Below are positions 52,340 through 63,532 of a stretch of DNA of 64,000 nt, piece after piece. The position numbers and the translations under genes are program-made. Origin of the DNA: an uncultured Pelagibacteraceae bacterium (GTDB taxonomy: Bacteria; Pseudomonadota; Alphaproteobacteria; Pelagibacterales; Pelagibacteraceae). Under the pieces are notes generated by a model that searched no databases, was not told the origin of the DNA, and saw only the letters and a list, made by a program, of their open reading frames with translations. How positions within the stretch are numbered: the stretch's first letter is position 1; each line of letters begins with the position of its first letter. The DNA is taken from NCBI GenBank assembly GCA_902610315.1, contig CACLVA010000003.1:1-64000 (forward strand). The letters are read 5' to 3'.

Positions 52340-52861
52340 ATGGTGAGAAAATTTTATTTATATACTATTTTTTTGTTATTCCTTTTTAACAAGTCTTTTG
52401 CTTGTCAATTATTAAGTGTACCTATTGGATCTAATATTAATACAACCGCTCAAACATTTGAATTTGTTGACACTTATGAGGAGGGAGCTTATGAGGAGGA
52501 AGCATCTGTAGTATTTTTTGATTATGCTGAAGATTTTTGTCAAGGGTCAAACTTAAAAGATACTGAATTAGAAGTCATAATTTATAAATCAAAGCTTGCT
52601 GGCATTAACTTAGTTAATTTAGATCAAAATAACAAAAATTTAGTTTATCAATTTACAAAAGATTTTATCTCTGATCCAGGTGCCGATGCTAAAAGTGAGA
52701 AATGGATTGGTCATAGAAATTTAAGTGTTGGAAACTTATTAATATTTTACGGCAAAGTAAAACACGGAAAAGAAATACATGAGTTTTTGGAGATAAGTAA
52801 CCCAGAAATGATTGATTTTACGATGGGTGAAAATTTAGTAGGGTCTGAAGGACAAATATGA
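52340..52861 (+). CDS. Secreted protein of unknown function, coupled to pilY1
   Basis: The 173-residue protein has a Sec signal (FLLFLFNKSFA-CQ). The mature protein has two Cys (CQLLS, FCQGSN) and is rich in acidic residues (DTYEEGAYEEEASVVFFDYAED). I do not recognise the family. Its 3' end overlaps the pilY1 start by 4 bp, so the two are translationally coupled. It is likely a periplasmic or secreted partner of PilY1, or a chaperone for it. That is inference from coupling. Confidence 0.65.
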   Translation: MVRKFYLYTIFLLFLFNKSFACQLLSVPIGSNINTTAQTFEFVDTYEEGAYEEEASVVFFDYAEDFCQGSNLKDTELEVIIYKSKLAGINLVNLDQNNKNLVYQFTKDFISDPGADAKSEKWIGHRNLSVGNLLIFYGKVKHGKEIHEFLEISNPEMIDFTMGENLVGSEGQI

Positions 52862-55800
52862 AATATTTAAAAATTATATCAATCTTTTTCATATTTATAT
52901 TTTTAAATAATAATTCATATTCAAAACCAGTGCCACCTGGAGCTGGAGACGGAGAAGTTGCAGCTAATATTTTGTTTTTAGTTGATAGTTCAGCAAGTAT
53001 GCAAACATGGATTGGCGATCAAGGTTTAGGAGCCACACCTAAAGCAGTATACGACTCTCAAGGAAGAATATTGATTAACCAAAATGGAAGAAATGCAGTT
53101 GGTTTGTTAAGATATACAGCAGCAGGTGAAAGAGATGAGACTTTTATGCCTATGAGACTTACTCCATCAGAATCGTGTGATGAAACGAATGATACTTTTA
53201 CAACAAGTAGAAGGAGCATGAGAAGAAATGCTGGATTGAATTTTGTTAGAGATTTTAGAGGAAATGCAGGTGATCATTTATTTTTCACTATAAATAGAGA
53301 AAGAAGAGACCGAAATGTAGTTTATGGTTTTACTGAAGATGGCACAGACTGTAGAATAGGAATACGTATTAATCTTGCTCGTGCCAGCATTTCAGATATT
53401 GATTTTAAAGTAATCAACGATACTCCTTATTTGTTTATTGCTGGTCCATGGCGTAGAGGTGGTCATTTTAGTACTTGTAATCTTAGTGCTACACCGACTT
53501 GTATTACTCAGGAATTTAGGGGTAATGTTACTCTTAGAAGAATGGGAAGGCTCTCTGTTAACAATGAGGGTACAATGGTTTATGTTACCAACCAAGCTGA
53601 TGGAGATCTTTACGGATACAATTTAGATGTAACATCAGGAACTCCTCTTACATCATTAACAGCAGCTAGAAGATGTTCGAACACAGATAGCCCTGATTTA
53701 AGTCCTGGAGAAAATGATATCTTACATGCTACAACAGTTGCTGTATCACCTGACAATAGCAATATTGTTTATATTGGCTCAAAAATCAATCATGCTATAC
53801 AAAAGCTAGAATTAACTGACACAACTTGTACCGTTTTAGCTAGTATTGGTACAGGCTTTAATACAGTTTTGACGAACTCAGCAAGCGCTGGAGAATTAGC
53901 AGCAGACGATGTTCGTTTCTCAAGAGTATGGGGACTACACGTAGATCAATATAATAACAGAATACTGACTGCTACTTCTAGAGGTTACGTTGATGAGTTT
54001 AATGAAAATAATTTTACTGTTGCATCAAGAGATACAGCTTGGTTACAACAAATGGGAGGCCCGAGAATAAGAAGGTGGGACGGTGTTAAACAAGCTATTA
54101 ATGCAATTGTCAACGATACTACTTTAACGACAGGGGCTCATTTTGGTTTTGGTCATTGGAATGCTGGTGAAAGTGGTAAACATAAAAAATCTACAATGGG
54201 TGGATTACATTGCCATACAAAAACTAACTGTACTTATTATGATGGATGGAAAGGAGCGACCATTACTGAAGGAGGACAAACTAAAACATTAAACCATCCA
54301 AATGGAACATCCGATCTTTGTAATTCAGACTCATGTATAAATGTGGGAATTAGCTCAAGAGGTGCTAGCCAAATTATGGGTGTTTTAGAGCCACTAGGTC
54401 TTGCTTGGGGTACAGATTCTAATGCTTTTGCACAACTTGCATCAAAATATTTTAATGATCCGAATGCAGGAGGACAGGTTTTTGATCCGAACTCTAAATG
54501 TCAACTTAACTATGTAATTGTAATTGGTGACGGAGCTATGATGAATAGTGGTTTTACACATAGACATTTTAGAAAACCAAATACGCTAGTTACCCAGAAA
54601 GGTAATGCTGGACAAGTTATTTCTGCTTTAAGAGCTCAAGGTGTTAAAACATTAATGGTGGCTTATGGTGGAGGTATTCGTCCTGGAGCCATGGATTTAT
54701 TTGATGCGTTTGCTGAAGCAGGATCTTGTGCTACAGCAGGATCCGACGAATGTGAACCAACAATTGTTGCAGATACTCCAGAAGAATTAAAATCTGAATT
54801 GACTAGCAAGATTAGACAAATTATTGCAGACAAACTTGCTTTTACTGCTCCATCAATCACCGCTACCATCCAAGAAGGTGGTGCATTATATCAAGCACAA
54901 TTTGCTTATGAACAATTTGGTGAATGGAAAGGTACTTTACTTAGAAAAAAAATTGATGGTGAAGGAAATGTAGAGCACAAAACTTCAAAACCAAATCCTT
55001 ATAATAATTGGAGTGCTGCTGTTGAAATTAAAGGTCAATCAAAACCAACCGGTGTTGAAGATAATAGAAAGATATGGACTGCAATGCCAGGTGCAACCTA
55101 TTATAATAATTGGGACAATTTTAATGTCTCTAACACGAGCGCTATAACAAATTTATTTGATATTCTCGGATATACTGTCCAAGACTATCATCATTCAAAT
55201 TCTACGTGCACAAATGTGGGTGTGGACGGAAACAAGGATGACATTACAGGGTTAATTAATTACATGAAGGGAGTTGATTATTTCGATTATGATGGTGATT
55301 GTAAGGTTGATGAAGTAAGAGATCACGTTATGGGAGATATATACCATTCTCAATTAATAGAAGTAGGAGCACCAGATGCGAACTTAGATTTCTCAAATTC
55401 TAATGAAGAGGCATACCATAGAAGTATAAATAACTATGCAGGCTTTATGACTAAACACGCTAATAGGAAGAATATAATCTATGCAGGATCTAATAGTGGT
55501 TGTTTGCACGCCATTAATGCAGAAACAGGTCAAGAAGAGTGGTGTTTTATCCCACCATTTGTTGGTGCGTTAATACCTCAAATAGTCAATAGATCATACG
55601 ATGGAAATGTAAACAGTATTACAATTGTTATGGAGGAAGATAGTGATGGAACAAAAACAGAAAAAGAAGTTAAGGTTGCTGTAGGTGGCACAAATCCTAT
55701 TTTTGGTGTTGATGGATCGCCAGTTGTGCATGATATGTATATAGAAGGTTATTCATCATCAGGAGTTGAAGAAGGAAAAAAATGGCGAACTATATTATTT

Positions 55801-57720
55801 TTACCTTATGGAAGAGGAGGTGCTGGTTTTTCTGTACTAGACATTACGGATCCTGTTATTGAAGATAGCAAAGGTCCAATTCACATGTTTTCAATTTTTA
55901 ACGATCAAATTAATAAAAAAATATTAATAGCTGACCATGAGGGAAATATTAGAGAAGAGATTTATAACTCCTCGTTTGCATCTGTTCTTCAATCAGAGGA
56001 AGGTATCCGAGCTTTAGATAATTATACTACAGCAAGAACTGCGGATGAATCAGGGGACCAAGAAGGAGTAACTACTGAGCAAGACGCAATAGCTGGTTGC
56101 ACAGGGAACTCTGATTATGATGACGGAGATTTCAAAGATGTAGGTACCAGCGCTTGTTATAAAGGCAAAACTTTTCATTTTGCAAATATTATTTTAGATT
56201 ATGCAGATGATAAAGATATTCCTGCAGGAGTATTAAGTGCAAAAATTCTTGAAGGCGGTTTTTCTAAAGCACTTGGAATTTCAAAAGCGAAAATGGTAGA
56301 TGGTTTATTACAAGTAACTTTTGCAGATGAAAAAATTGTAAATGCATACGTAACAGAAAAATTAGATGATAAAGGCGCTCAACTACCAAATGACTCTGAC
56401 CAAAATACTGATCAATTTTCTATTTCAACCGCATGTAAAGGTGCTACAGGTATATCACCTGAATACGATTATACTCAATTAGGAGAAACCTGGTCCACTC
56501 CAAGAATAGTTAGAATTCCAGATATAACAGAAAATGGGTCTGTTAAATCTGGGGGCATTAACACAGATAAGTATGTAGCTATTATGGGTGGTGGAATGAG
56601 TAAAAATGACTCTTGTGCAGGATCTGCGGTATTTTTAGTGGATTTAAGCATGGAGGACAGAGATAGCCCTGGCACAATTTTTGGAGCTGAGGTTAATGGA
56701 GGTCCAATAAATATAGTAGATACATCACCTGCCGGGATAACTATTGGTGCAACTACAACAGCGACACCCAATGGAAGTGATATATCTAATGCAATCCCCG
56801 CAGCACCGCTTGTAATCACACCAGACACAGCATTTGGAATACCTTGGAGAGGTGCAATGGTATACATAAATGATTTAGAGGGCAAAATTACAAAAATTAA
56901 TCTAACAAATTCTACTGAAAATAATGCAAATATGTTTAGCCAAACAACACTCTTTACTCTAAATTCTTCAATAGATAACGCAAGGTATTCTTACTTTGCA
57001 ATGGATGCGGGTATAGGTGTATCAAAAGGCCAATTCATGCTATTTGGATCCACAGGCAATTTTACTGACCTTGGGGGAAGAGAAGAAAATATGGATAACA
57101 TTCTTTATGGAGTGGTAGACCCTGATTATCCAAACTTTAAACATCTCAACACTCAAATAATTCCAAAGGGAAGTGATAATCAATTTGTAACCAAAGCTCT
57201 AATTGGTGCTGATAAAGCCAACTCAATAGATAATGCAAGTGTCTGTAAGAACGTCACTGGATCAACTGATTTTGCAAACTGTATTGATAATAAAAATGCA
57301 TGGGTAATTAAATTAGGTAAAGATAGTTCTGATAATATGTATTTACCTAAAACCTTTAGAAAAGCTTCCGCATCACCAACATTATTTAAAGGACAAGTTT
57401 ATTTCCCTGTTTATCAACCACCACCAAATGATACACCATGTGATCAAGGCTCAGCTTTCATTTGTGTATCAGATGATGAGTGTGGATATAATAATTCAGC
57501 TAAATTAAAATTAAATACACCTGCTGATGTTGAAAACCCTACAAATAATGCATGTGCATTTGTTAGAAAAGGTGTGTTATCAGAACTTGTAATCTTTGCT
57601 GATAAGTTATTTGCAAACGTTGCAGGTCCAACGGGTGATGAAGATACTCTATTCTCTATTTTGTCAGTACCAGGTGAAATTATGCAAAATAAAGGTGGCT
57701 GGAGAGATAGTAGCTTCTAA
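52858..57720 (+). CDS. pilY1: PilY1-like giant tip adhesin with VWA domain
   Basis: The 1620-residue protein has a signal sequence (ending NNSYSK). A von Willebrand A domain begins [16 protein letters not shown], with the MIDAS DxSxS motif. It appears interrupted by about 300 residues of propeller-like repeats ([17 protein letters not shown] and others). The VWA fold then continues at [12 protein letters not shown] and [10 protein letters not shown]. The C-terminal part has the PilY1 propeller ([30 protein letters not shown]) and an EF-hand-like loop [11 protein letters not shown]. PilY1 proteins sit at the pilus tip and tune retraction and adhesion. It overlaps icd by 4 bp at its 3' end. Confidence 0.9.
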   Translation: MKYLKIISIFFIFIFLNNNSYSKPVPPGAGDGEVAANILFLVDSSASMQTWIGDQGLGATPKAVYDSQGRILINQNGRNAVGLLRYTAAGERDETFMPMRLTPSESCDETNDTFTTSRRSMRRNAGLNFVRDFRGNAGDHLFFTINRERRDRNVVYGFTEDGTDCRIGIRINLARASISDIDFKVINDTPYLFIAGPWRRGGHFSTCNLSATPTCITQEFRGNVTLRRMGRLSVNNEGTMVYVTNQADGDLYGYNLDVTSGTPLTSLTAARRCSNTDSPDLSPGENDILHATTVAVSPDNSNIVYIGSKINHAIQKLELTDTTCTVLASIGTGFNTVLTNSASAGELAADDVRFSRVWGLHVDQYNNRILTATSRGYVDEFNENNFTVASRDTAWLQQMGGPRIRRWDGVKQAINAIVNDTTLTTGAHFGFGHWNAGESGKHKKSTMGGLHCHTKTNCTYYDGWKGATITEGGQTKTLNHPNGTSDLCNSDSCINVGISSRGASQIMGVLEPLGLAWGTDSNAFAQLASKYFNDPNAGGQVFDPNSKCQLNYVIVIGDGAMMNSGFTHRHFRKPNTLVTQKGNAGQVISALRAQGVKTLMVAYGGGIRPGAMDLFDAFAEAGSCATAGSDECEPTIVADTPEELKSELTSKIRQIIADKLAFTAPSITATIQEGGALYQAQFAYEQFGEWKGTLLRKKIDGEGNVEHKTSKPNPYNNWSAAVEIKGQSKPTGVEDNRKIWTAMPGATYYNNWDNFNVSNTSAITNLFDILGYTVQDYHHSNSTCTNVGVDGNKDDITGLINYMKGVDYFDYDGDCKVDEVRDHVMGDIYHSQLIEVGAPDANLDFSNSNEEAYHRSINNYAGFMTKHANRKNIIYAGSNSGCLHAINAETGQEEWCFIPPFVGALIPQIVNRSYDGNVNSITIVMEEDSDGTKTEKEVKVAVGGTNPIFGVDGSPVVHDMYIEGYSSSGVEEGKKWRTILFLPYGRGGAGFSVLDITDPVIEDSKGPIHMFSIFNDQINKKILIADHEGNIREEIYNSSFASVLQSEEGIRALDNYTTARTADESGDQEGVTTEQDAIAGCTGNSDYDDGDFKDVGTSACYKGKTFHFANIILDYADDKDIPAGVLSAKILEGGFSKALGISKAKMVDGLLQVTFADEKIVNAYVTEKLDDKGAQLPNDSDQNTDQFSISTACKGATGISPEYDYTQLGETWSTPRIVRIPDITENGSVKSGGINTDKYVAIMGGGMSKNDSCAGSAVFLVDLSMEDRDSPGTIFGAEVNGGPINIVDTSPAGITIGATTTATPNGSDISNAIPAAPLVITPDTAFGIPWRGAMVYINDLEGKITKINLTNSTENNANMFSQTTLFTLNSSIDNARYSYFAMDAGIGVSKGQFMLFGSTGNFTDLGGREENMDNILYGVVDPDYPNFKHLNTQIIPKGSDNQFVTKALIGADKANSIDNASVCKNVTGSTDFANCIDNKNAWVIKLGKDSSDNMYLPKTFRKASASPTLFKGQVYFPVYQPPPNDTPCDQGSAFICVSDDECGYNNSAKLKLNTPADVENPTNNACAFVRKGVLSELVIFADKLFANVAGPTGDEDTLFSILSVPGEIMQNKGGWRDSSF

Positions 57721-58931
57721 TTTAATTTCTTTTTTAGATTTCCATCAATAGCATCTAAAAACTGATTTGTGGTAAGATACTTTTGATTTTTATCAATTAA
57801 TATTGCTAAATCTTTTGTCATTGAGCCTTTTTCAACACAATTAATACAGACATCTTCGAGAGTTTTAGAGAATTTAATTAATTCATCATTTGAATCTAGT
57901 TTACCTCTATGAGCAAGCCCTCTAGTCCAAGCAAATATTGAGGCTATTGGATTGGTTGAAGTTTCTTTACCTTGTTGATGCATTCTGTAATGTCTCGTCA
58001 CAGTTCCATGCGCTGCCTCTGCTTCCATAGTTCTACCATCTGGAGCTAACAATACACTTGTCATTAATCCTAATGATCCGTAGCCTTGTGCAACCGTATC
58101 AGATTGAACATCTCCATCATAATTTTTGCATGCCCAAATATATTTACCACTCCACTTCATTGCACACGCAACCATATCATCAATAAGTCTATGTTCATAA
58201 GTTAAATTATGTTTATCAAAATCAGACTTAAATTCTTTTTCAAATACTGCTTGGAATATATCTTTAAATCTTCCGTCGTAAGTTTTTAAAATTGTATTTT
58301 TAGTCGATAAATAAACAGGCCATTTTTTTATTAGCCCATAATTAAAGCATGACCTTGCAAAGTCTTCGATTGATTTATCTAAATTATACATTGAAAGTGC
58401 AACCCCAGGTCCAGGAAAATTAAACACCTCATAACTTTTATTATCTTTTCCATCTTCTGATGTCCATTTTACCTCTAATTTTCCTTTTCCAGGAACCTTG
58501 AAATCTGTTGCTCTATATTGATCACCAAAAGCGTGTCTTCCAATTATTACAGGATCTGTCCATGATGGAACTAACCTTGGAACATTTTTACAAATAATTG
58601 GCTCTCTAAATACAGTTCCTCCAATAATATTTCTTATTGTTCCATTAGGAGAACGCCACATTTTTTTTAAGTTAAATTCTTTTACTCGAGCTTCATCTGG
58701 CGTGATTGTTGCACATTTAATTCCAACCCCGTTTTTCTTTATAGCATTTGCACAGTCTATTGTAATTTGATCTGAGGTATCATCTCTGCTCTTCATCCCA
58801 AGATCGTAATATTCAATTCCAAGGTCCAGATATGGAAGGATCAATTTCTTCTTGATAAATTCCCATATAACCCTTGTCATTTCATCGCCATCCAACTCTA
58901 CTACTGGGTTTTTGACCTTAATTTTGCTCAT
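57717..58931 (-). CDS. icd: Isocitrate dehydrogenase, NADP-dependent
   Basis: The 404-residue protein is the eukaryote-like dimeric NADP-IDH, not the E. coli type. It has [41 protein letters not shown] (substrate loop), [17 protein letters not shown] and [11 protein letters not shown]. It converts isocitrate to 2-oxoglutarate in the TCA cycle. Its 3' end overlaps pilY1 by 4 bp on the opposite strand. It is divergent from psd. This IDH family is common in alphaproteobacteria. Confidence 0.97.
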   Translation of the reverse strand: MSKIKVKNPVVELDGDEMTRVIWEFIKKKLILPYLDLGIEYYDLGMKSRDDTSDQITIDCANAIKKNGVGIKCATITPDEARVKEFNLKKMWRSPNGTIRNIIGGTVFREPIICKNVPRLVPSWTDPVIIGRHAFGDQYRATDFKVPGKGKLEVKWTSEDGKDNKSYEVFNFPGPGVALSMYNLDKSIEDFARSCFNYGLIKKWPVYLSTKNTILKTYDGRFKDIFQAVFEKEFKSDFDKHNLTYEHRLIDDMVACAMKWSGKYIWACKNYDGDVQSDTVAQGYGSLGLMTSVLLAPDGRTMEAEAAHGTVTRHYRMHQQGKETSTNPIASIFAWTRGLAHRGKLDSNDELIKFSKTLEDVCINCVEKGSMTKDLAILIDKNQKYLTTNQFLDAIDGNLKKKLN

Positions 58932-59008
58932 ATTTACTTATAAATCTTATTAATTGAATTTTTGCTTTTTATATACATATTAATCAGAAATTAGCAAAAA
59001 AAAGTATT

Positions 59009-59656
59009 ATGTTTGATAAAATATTTCCTAAATTACACAACGAAGGCTATAAATTTTTAGTAATTTTTGGCTTAGCATCGCTTGTCCTTTATCTGATAAA
59101 TGGTTTTCTTGGTTTAATCGGAATAGTTCTCACTATTTGGGTATATTATTTTTTTAGGGATCCAGACAGAATTTCAATTAATGATGAGGATTATTTAGTA
59201 AGCCCTGCAGATGGAGTTGTTCTGCAAGTCATGGAAACTAACGGTCCAAAGGAATTAAATTTAGAGAACAAAAAATTTACAAAAGTAAGTATTTTTATGA
59301 ATGTTTTTGATTGTCATGTCAATAGAAGCCCATGTAGTGGTGCAATAGAAGACATATTGTATGTAGCGGGAAAATTTCTAAATGCTTCGCTTGATAAAGC
59401 TAGTGAAGATAATGAGAGAAATTACTACAAAATTAAAAATAGTTTTGGAGAGGAAATCGTAGTAGTGCAGATTGCAGGACTTGTTGCAAGAAGAATAGTG
59501 ACTGAAACATCTAAAGGTGAAAAGCTCGACCAAGGATCAAGAATTGGAATGATAAGATTTGGAAGTAGAGCAGAATTATATTTCGAAAATTACAAACCAC
59601 TTGTAAAAGTGGATCAAAAAACTATAGCAGGTGAAACATTAATAGCTAAAAGATAG
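59009..59656 (+). CDS. psd: Phosphatidylserine decarboxylase, short type
   Basis: The 215-residue protein has two N-terminal spans (about 17-48) and the PSD core (VSPADGVVLQV, FMNVFDCHVNRSPCSG). The self-cleavage site is in IRFGSRAELYFE, with Gly185-Ser186, the Ser becoming the pyruvoyl group. This short form is typical of alphaproteobacteria and archaea. It makes phosphatidylethanolamine from phosphatidylserine. The next gene, 3 bp away, is pssA, which makes that substrate. Confidence 0.95.
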   Translation: MFDKIFPKLHNEGYKFLVIFGLASLVLYLINGFLGLIGIVLTIWVYYFFRDPDRISINDEDYLVSPADGVVLQVMETNGPKELNLENKKFTKVSIFMNVFDCHVNRSPCSGAIEDILYVAGKFLNASLDKASEDNERNYYKIKNSFGEEIVVVQIAGLVARRIVTETSKGEKLDQGSRIGMIRFGSRAELYFENYKPLVKVDQKTIAGETLIAKR

Positions 59657-59659
59657 CAA

Positions 59660-60457
59660 ATGCAAGAAACAAATAAAAAGTTTAAATTAGTTTCTAACAA
59701 AAAAACAAGAACTATTCTGCCTAATATGTTTACATTAGTAGGTGTTTGTATAGGTCTAACATCTATAAAATTTGCATTTGATGAAAGATTTGGATTAGCA
59801 ATCATTTGTATTATTGTTGCAGGTTTAATAGATGGTTTAGATGGAAGAATAGCAAGATTGATAAAAGGAACTTCTCAAGTAGGAAAAGAATTAGACTCTT
59901 TAACAGACGTCATAAGTTTTGGAGTTGCCCCAGCTTTTATAATGTATTTTTGGCAACTAAATACTCTTGGTAGAGTTGGATGGTTAATTTGTTTAGTTTA
60001 TGTAATATGCGTTGCGTTAAGACTTGCAAGATTTAATGTAAATTCTGAAACACAACCCTCATGGAAAGATAACTTTTTTGAAGGCGTTCCATCTCCTGCT
60101 GGAGGTATTTTAGTCTTGATGCCATTAATTTATAGCAAAAGTGAAATACAATTTTTAAACGTAGATTTCATTTATTTCACACCAATTTTATTTGTATTAA
60201 TCTCAATATTATTAATAAGTAAATTACCGACATACTCTTTTAAGAAAATTGCAGTGCCGAGAAGACTAACTATATTCCTTCTTTTTGGTGTTGTTTTATT
60301 TTTTGGATTACTTCTAATCTATACTTATAACGTAATTGTAATATCTAGCTTATTATATTTAGCTTTAATTCCTCTAAGTATTTTTCATTTTCAGAATCTA
60401 AATAAAAAATTTGTAAACGAAAATATTGATAACGAGGAACACGAAGATATTCTTTAA
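59660..60457 (+). CDS. pssA: CDP-diacylglycerol--serine O-phosphatidyltransferase
   Basis: The 265-residue membrane protein has the CDP-alcohol phosphatidyltransferase motif DGx2ARx8Gx3Dx3D, seen as DGRIARLIKGTSQVGKELDS and the following LTD, in the first third. About eight hydrophobic segments surround it. It makes phosphatidylserine from CDP-diacylglycerol and serine. With psd it forms a phosphatidylethanolamine operon. The stop overlaps the start of the next gene by one base. Confidence 0.95.
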   Translation: MQETNKKFKLVSNKKTRTILPNMFTLVGVCIGLTSIKFAFDERFGLAIICIIVAGLIDGLDGRIARLIKGTSQVGKELDSLTDVISFGVAPAFIMYFWQLNTLGRVGWLICLVYVICVALRLARFNVNSETQPSWKDNFFEGVPSPAGGILVLMPLIYSKSEIQFLNVDFIYFTPILFVLISILLISKLPTYSFKKIAVPRRLTIFLLFGVVLFFGLLLIYTYNVIVISSLLYLALIPLSIFHFQNLNKKFVNENIDNEEHEDIL

Positions 60458-61380
60458 TGAAAGAAAATACTATTGTTTCTCTAGCGGATGAAAAATATTT
60501 TGAGTTGCTAGAGGAATTAATCGATTCTATTAAAAGTTTCCCGGAGAGTAAAAATATAGCAATATGTGTGCTTGATGCAGGATTAAGCAAACATCAAATA
60601 GATAAAATTAAAAATAAAGTTGATGAAATAAAAAAAGCAGAGTGGGATATTGAAGTTTCATCTTTAAAAGTCAAAGGCAAAGAGTGGTTAAAAAGCCAAG
60701 TTTCAAGGGCCTTTCTTCCTAAATATTTCCCTAATTATAAAAAGTATCTATGGATAGATTGTGATGCATGGGTAAGTGATTGGACTTCAGTAGAACTTTA
60801 TTTTAAAGCTTGTGACAAAGGCAAATTAGGTATCACTCAATCAATTGGACCAGGATATAGAGTATTATCTAAAGTCAAATGGTTATTTGGTAAGCTTGCA
60901 ATCATTAAATCTCAAAATTTTAAACACGCTGTATCATCAAAAATAAATATGCAAAAGGCCAGAAAAATTGCATTTGCACCACATGTAAATATCGGAGTAT
61001 TTTCCTTAGAAAAAAGTTCTTCAGTATGGAATGTTTGGCAAAATAATTTAAAAGAAACTCTAAAACACGGAAGAATATTTGGATCTGAAGGTCTGGCAAT
61101 AAATCTAAGTATTTATGTTGATAACGTAGATACAGAGTTCTTACCATTAGGATGTAATTGGATAGCAAGTAATGTATTACCAAAATTCGATGAAAGTAAC
61201 AGAGAATTTGTTGAACCGTATTTACCAAACAATAAAATTGGAATTATGCACTTAGCAGCTGGAATATGGAAAGAGGGAAAAGATATGAGACTAGACAAAA
61301 GTGTTAAAATTGAAATTAAATCCCTAAACAATAATGCTATTTCAAAAAGTTTAAGGTTTGAAAAAGTTGAAAAAAAATAA
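60457..61380 (+). CDS. Glycosyltransferase-like protein (GT-A fold, GT8-like)
   Basis: The 307-residue protein has a nucleotide-sugar-transferase-like order: NTIVSLADEKYFELLEELIDSI, IAICVLDAGLS, YKKYLWIDCDAWVSDW (DxD metal motif near residue 105) and HVNIGVFSLEKSS. A closing IMHLAAGIWKEGKD segment carries a late His. It is not membrane-spanning. It is coupled to pssA (1-bp overlap) and overlaps the following rlmE start by 23 bp. Sugar and acceptor are unknown; a lipid-head or surface-glycan role would fit the neighbours. Confidence 0.7.
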   Translation: MKENTIVSLADEKYFELLEELIDSIKSFPESKNIAICVLDAGLSKHQIDKIKNKVDEIKKAEWDIEVSSLKVKGKEWLKSQVSRAFLPKYFPNYKKYLWIDCDAWVSDWTSVELYFKACDKGKLGITQSIGPGYRVLSKVKWLFGKLAIIKSQNFKHAVSSKINMQKARKIAFAPHVNIGVFSLEKSSSVWNVWQNNLKETLKHGRIFGSEGLAINLSIYVDNVDTEFLPLGCNWIASNVLPKFDESNREFVEPYLPNNKIGIMHLAAGIWKEGKDMRLDKSVKIEIKSLNNNAISKSLRFEKVEKK

Positions 61381-61978
61381 AATTTCTAAAAACTGGATTA
61401 ATAAACAGAGAAGAGATATTTACGTAAGAAAATCAAAGCTAGAAGGTTATAGATCTAGGGCAATTTATAAACTTAAAGAAATTGATGATAAATTCAAAAT
61501 TATAAGAAACGGAATTAAAATTGTTGATTTAGGATCAGCACCAGGAAGTTGGTCACAATATTTATCTGAGAAGTCTAAAAATTCAAAAATATTATCTATT
61601 GACCTAAAAGATATTAAAAAAATTCATAACGTAACTCACTTGATAGGAGATTTCTTAGATGAAAAAAATCAGACAATAATATCTAATTTTTTTAAGGATA
61701 AATTAGATCTTATAGTATCCGACATGGCTGTTAATACTACTGGTAACAAGAATTTAGATGCGATTTCTACTGGAGAATTATGTATTAATGCTATGGAATT
61801 TTCTGTCAGAAATTTAAAAAAAGATGGCAGTTTTGTCTCAAAAATATTTATGGGATCTACTTTTAATGAAATCGTTGAAAATTGTAAAAAAAACTTCAAA
61901 GAAGTTAAAGTTTACAAACCCCCGTCTAGTCGTAAAGACTCTAAAGAAAGCTTCATTATTTGTAAAAAAATTAGATAG
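61358..61978 (+). CDS. rlmE: 23S rRNA 2'-O-methyltransferase RlmE (FtsJ)
   Basis: The 206-residue FtsJ-family methyltransferase has the catalytic K-D-K residues in YRSRAIYKLKEIDDKF (Lys), LDLIVSDMAVN (Asp) and SFVSKIFMG (Lys). The SAM site is IVDLGSAPGSWSQYL. It methylates U2552 of 23S rRNA at a late step of 50S assembly. It overlaps the previous gene by 23 bp, with an internal start. IMP dehydrogenase follows after 37 bp. Confidence 0.94.
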   Translation: MKKLKKNKISKNWINKQRRDIYVRKSKLEGYRSRAIYKLKEIDDKFKIIRNGIKIVDLGSAPGSWSQYLSEKSKNSKILSIDLKDIKKIHNVTHLIGDFLDEKNQTIISNFFKDKLDLIVSDMAVNTTGNKNLDAISTGELCINAMEFSVRNLKKDGSFVSKIFMGSTFNEIVENCKKNFKEVKVYKPPSSRKDSKESFIICKKIR

Positions 61979-62015
61979 ACACTTTAAAAATTTATAGAAT
62001 CATATATAAATTATC

Positions 62016-63092
62016 ATGGATCCTATAAAAGAAGCACTTACCTTCGACGATGTTACTTTAGCGCCACAATATTCAAAAGTCTTGCCATCTGAAGTATCAA
62101 CAAGAACTATATTATCAGATCAATTAAAATTAGATATCCCGATTCTTTCATCTGCAATGGATACTGTTACAGAGTCAAAGATGGCTATAGCTTTAGCTAA
62201 ACAAGGAGGAATAGGAGTTATTCATAGAAATTTAACCATATCTCAACAAATTAATGAAATAAAAAAAGTAAAGTCAAAAAGTTTTAAAGTAGGAGCTGCT
62301 GTAGGAACAAACGAAAGTGAATTAAATAGAATAAAGAATATTCTAAAACATGATATTGATCTAATTGTAGTAGATACAGCTCATGGACATAGTCAAAAAG
62401 TTGCAGATACAATTTTAAAAATTAGAAAAATTAAACCAAAAAAAACTACTTTATGTGCAGGCAACATAGCTACTGCAGAGGCAGCAAGATTTTTATGTAA
62501 GTTAGGAGTTGATGTCATAAAAGTTGGTATTGGACCTGGTTCAATATGCACAACAAGACTAGTTGCAGGTATTGGTGTTCCACAATTGAGTGCGCTATTA
62601 GATGTTAAGAAGGGACTTAACAAAAAAGTAAAAATGATTTCTGATGGTGGTATTAAATTCTCCGGGGACATTGCAAAAGCTTTAGCAGCAGGAGCTGATG
62701 CAGTGATGGTTGGCTCAATGCTTGCAGGTACATCTGAGGCACCAGGAAAAATTATAAAAAAGAAAGGTAAATTATTTAAAGTTTTTAGAGGAATGGGCTC
62801 TGTAGGAGCTATGAATAAAGGCTCTGCAGATAGATATTTTCAAAAAAAACAAAAAGATAAATCTAAGTATGTACCTGAGGGAGTTGAAGGTTTAATTAAA
62901 TATAAAGGGGATGTAAGTAAAACTATTAACAAACTGGTAGGAGGTCTTAGATCTTCGATGGGATATTTGGGTGCTGAGCAAATAAAATATCTAAATAAAA
63001 AAGCTAAATTTGTTAAAATTACGAAAGCTGGTTTTTACGAAAGTATGGTACATAGTATAGATGAAGTAAAAAAGAATAGTGAATATTTATGA
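62016..63092 (+). CDS. guaB: IMP dehydrogenase lacking the CBS (Bateman) module
   Basis: The 358-residue protein is a complete IMPDH barrel. It has EALTFDDVTLAPQYS, ILSSAMDTVTE, HRNLTISQQINEIKKVK, VDTAHGHS, GIGPGSICTTRLVAG with the catalytic Cys, and VFRGMGSVGAMNKGSADRYF with the flap region. The two CBS domains, normally about 110-120 residues between the early barrel strands, are absent. The HRNLTISQQINEIKKVKS segment runs straight into KVGAAVG. It still makes XMP from IMP for GTP synthesis, but without nucleotide-controlled Bateman regulation. It ends 4 bp into the TPR gene; guaA follows. Confidence 0.95.
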   Translation: MDPIKEALTFDDVTLAPQYSKVLPSEVSTRTILSDQLKLDIPILSSAMDTVTESKMAIALAKQGGIGVIHRNLTISQQINEIKKVKSKSFKVGAAVGTNESELNRIKNILKHDIDLIVVDTAHGHSQKVADTILKIRKIKPKKTTLCAGNIATAEAARFLCKLGVDVIKVGIGPGSICTTRLVAGIGVPQLSALLDVKKGLNKKVKMISDGGIKFSGDIAKALAAGADAVMVGSMLAGTSEAPGKIIKKKGKLFKVFRGMGSVGAMNKGSADRYFQKKQKDKSKYVPEGVEGLIKYKGDVSKTINKLVGGLRSSMGYLGAEQIKYLNKKAKFVKITKAGFYESMVHSIDEVKKNSEYL

Positions 63093-63532
63093 AATTAATT
63101 AATAAATTTATTTTGATAATTTTAATAAGCACAAATTATTTTATTACAGTAAGCGCGGCTGAAAATTTATTTGAAAAAGCAAAAAAAAAATTTGAAAAAA
63201 AAGATTATGAAAAGTCGAAGTTTTTATTTCAAAGAAATATTGTATTTAATCCAAAAAATGCTGAATCTTACCTTTATTTAGCAAAAATATTTAACACAGA
63301 GGAAAATCAAGAAGAGGAAGAAAAAAATTTAGACACCACTCTTCTTTTAGAGCCAAATAATGAAGAAGCAATTTATATGCTGATTAATATTCAATTAGAT
63401 AGATCTAATTTTGAAAAAGCAAATACATTGATGAACAGATTCACAACCATTTGCAAAAAAATGTGTAATAAAAAAACAGAAATAAGCAAGTCTCTTCAAG
63501 ATTTTGAAGCAAATAATGAAAAGACTAACTAA
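63089..63532 (+). CDS. Periplasmic TPR-like protein
   Basis: The 147-residue protein has a signal sequence (ending TVSAAEN). Three or so TPR-like helix pairs follow ([74 protein letters not shown]). Two Cys ([10 protein letters not shown]) are near the end. It overlaps guaB by 4 bp and guaA by 17 bp. It may be a periplasmic partner for a surface protein; the purine neighbours say nothing about its role. Confidence 0.75.
   Translation: MKLINKFILIILISTNYFITVSAAENLFEKAKKKFEKKDYEKSKFLFQRNIVFNPKNAESYLYLAKIFNTEENQEEEEKNLDTTLLLEPNNEEAIYMLINIQLDRSNFEKANTLMNRFTTICKKMCNKKTEISKSLQDFEANNEKTN

Noticed and set aside
56475-56885. 136-aa minus-strand ORF inside pilY1
   Set aside because: Shadow frame within a long, well-supported coding gene.
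60920-61331. Minus-strand ORFs of 102 and 72 aa
   Set aside because: Overlap the GT-like gene in shadow frames; no start context or family signal.
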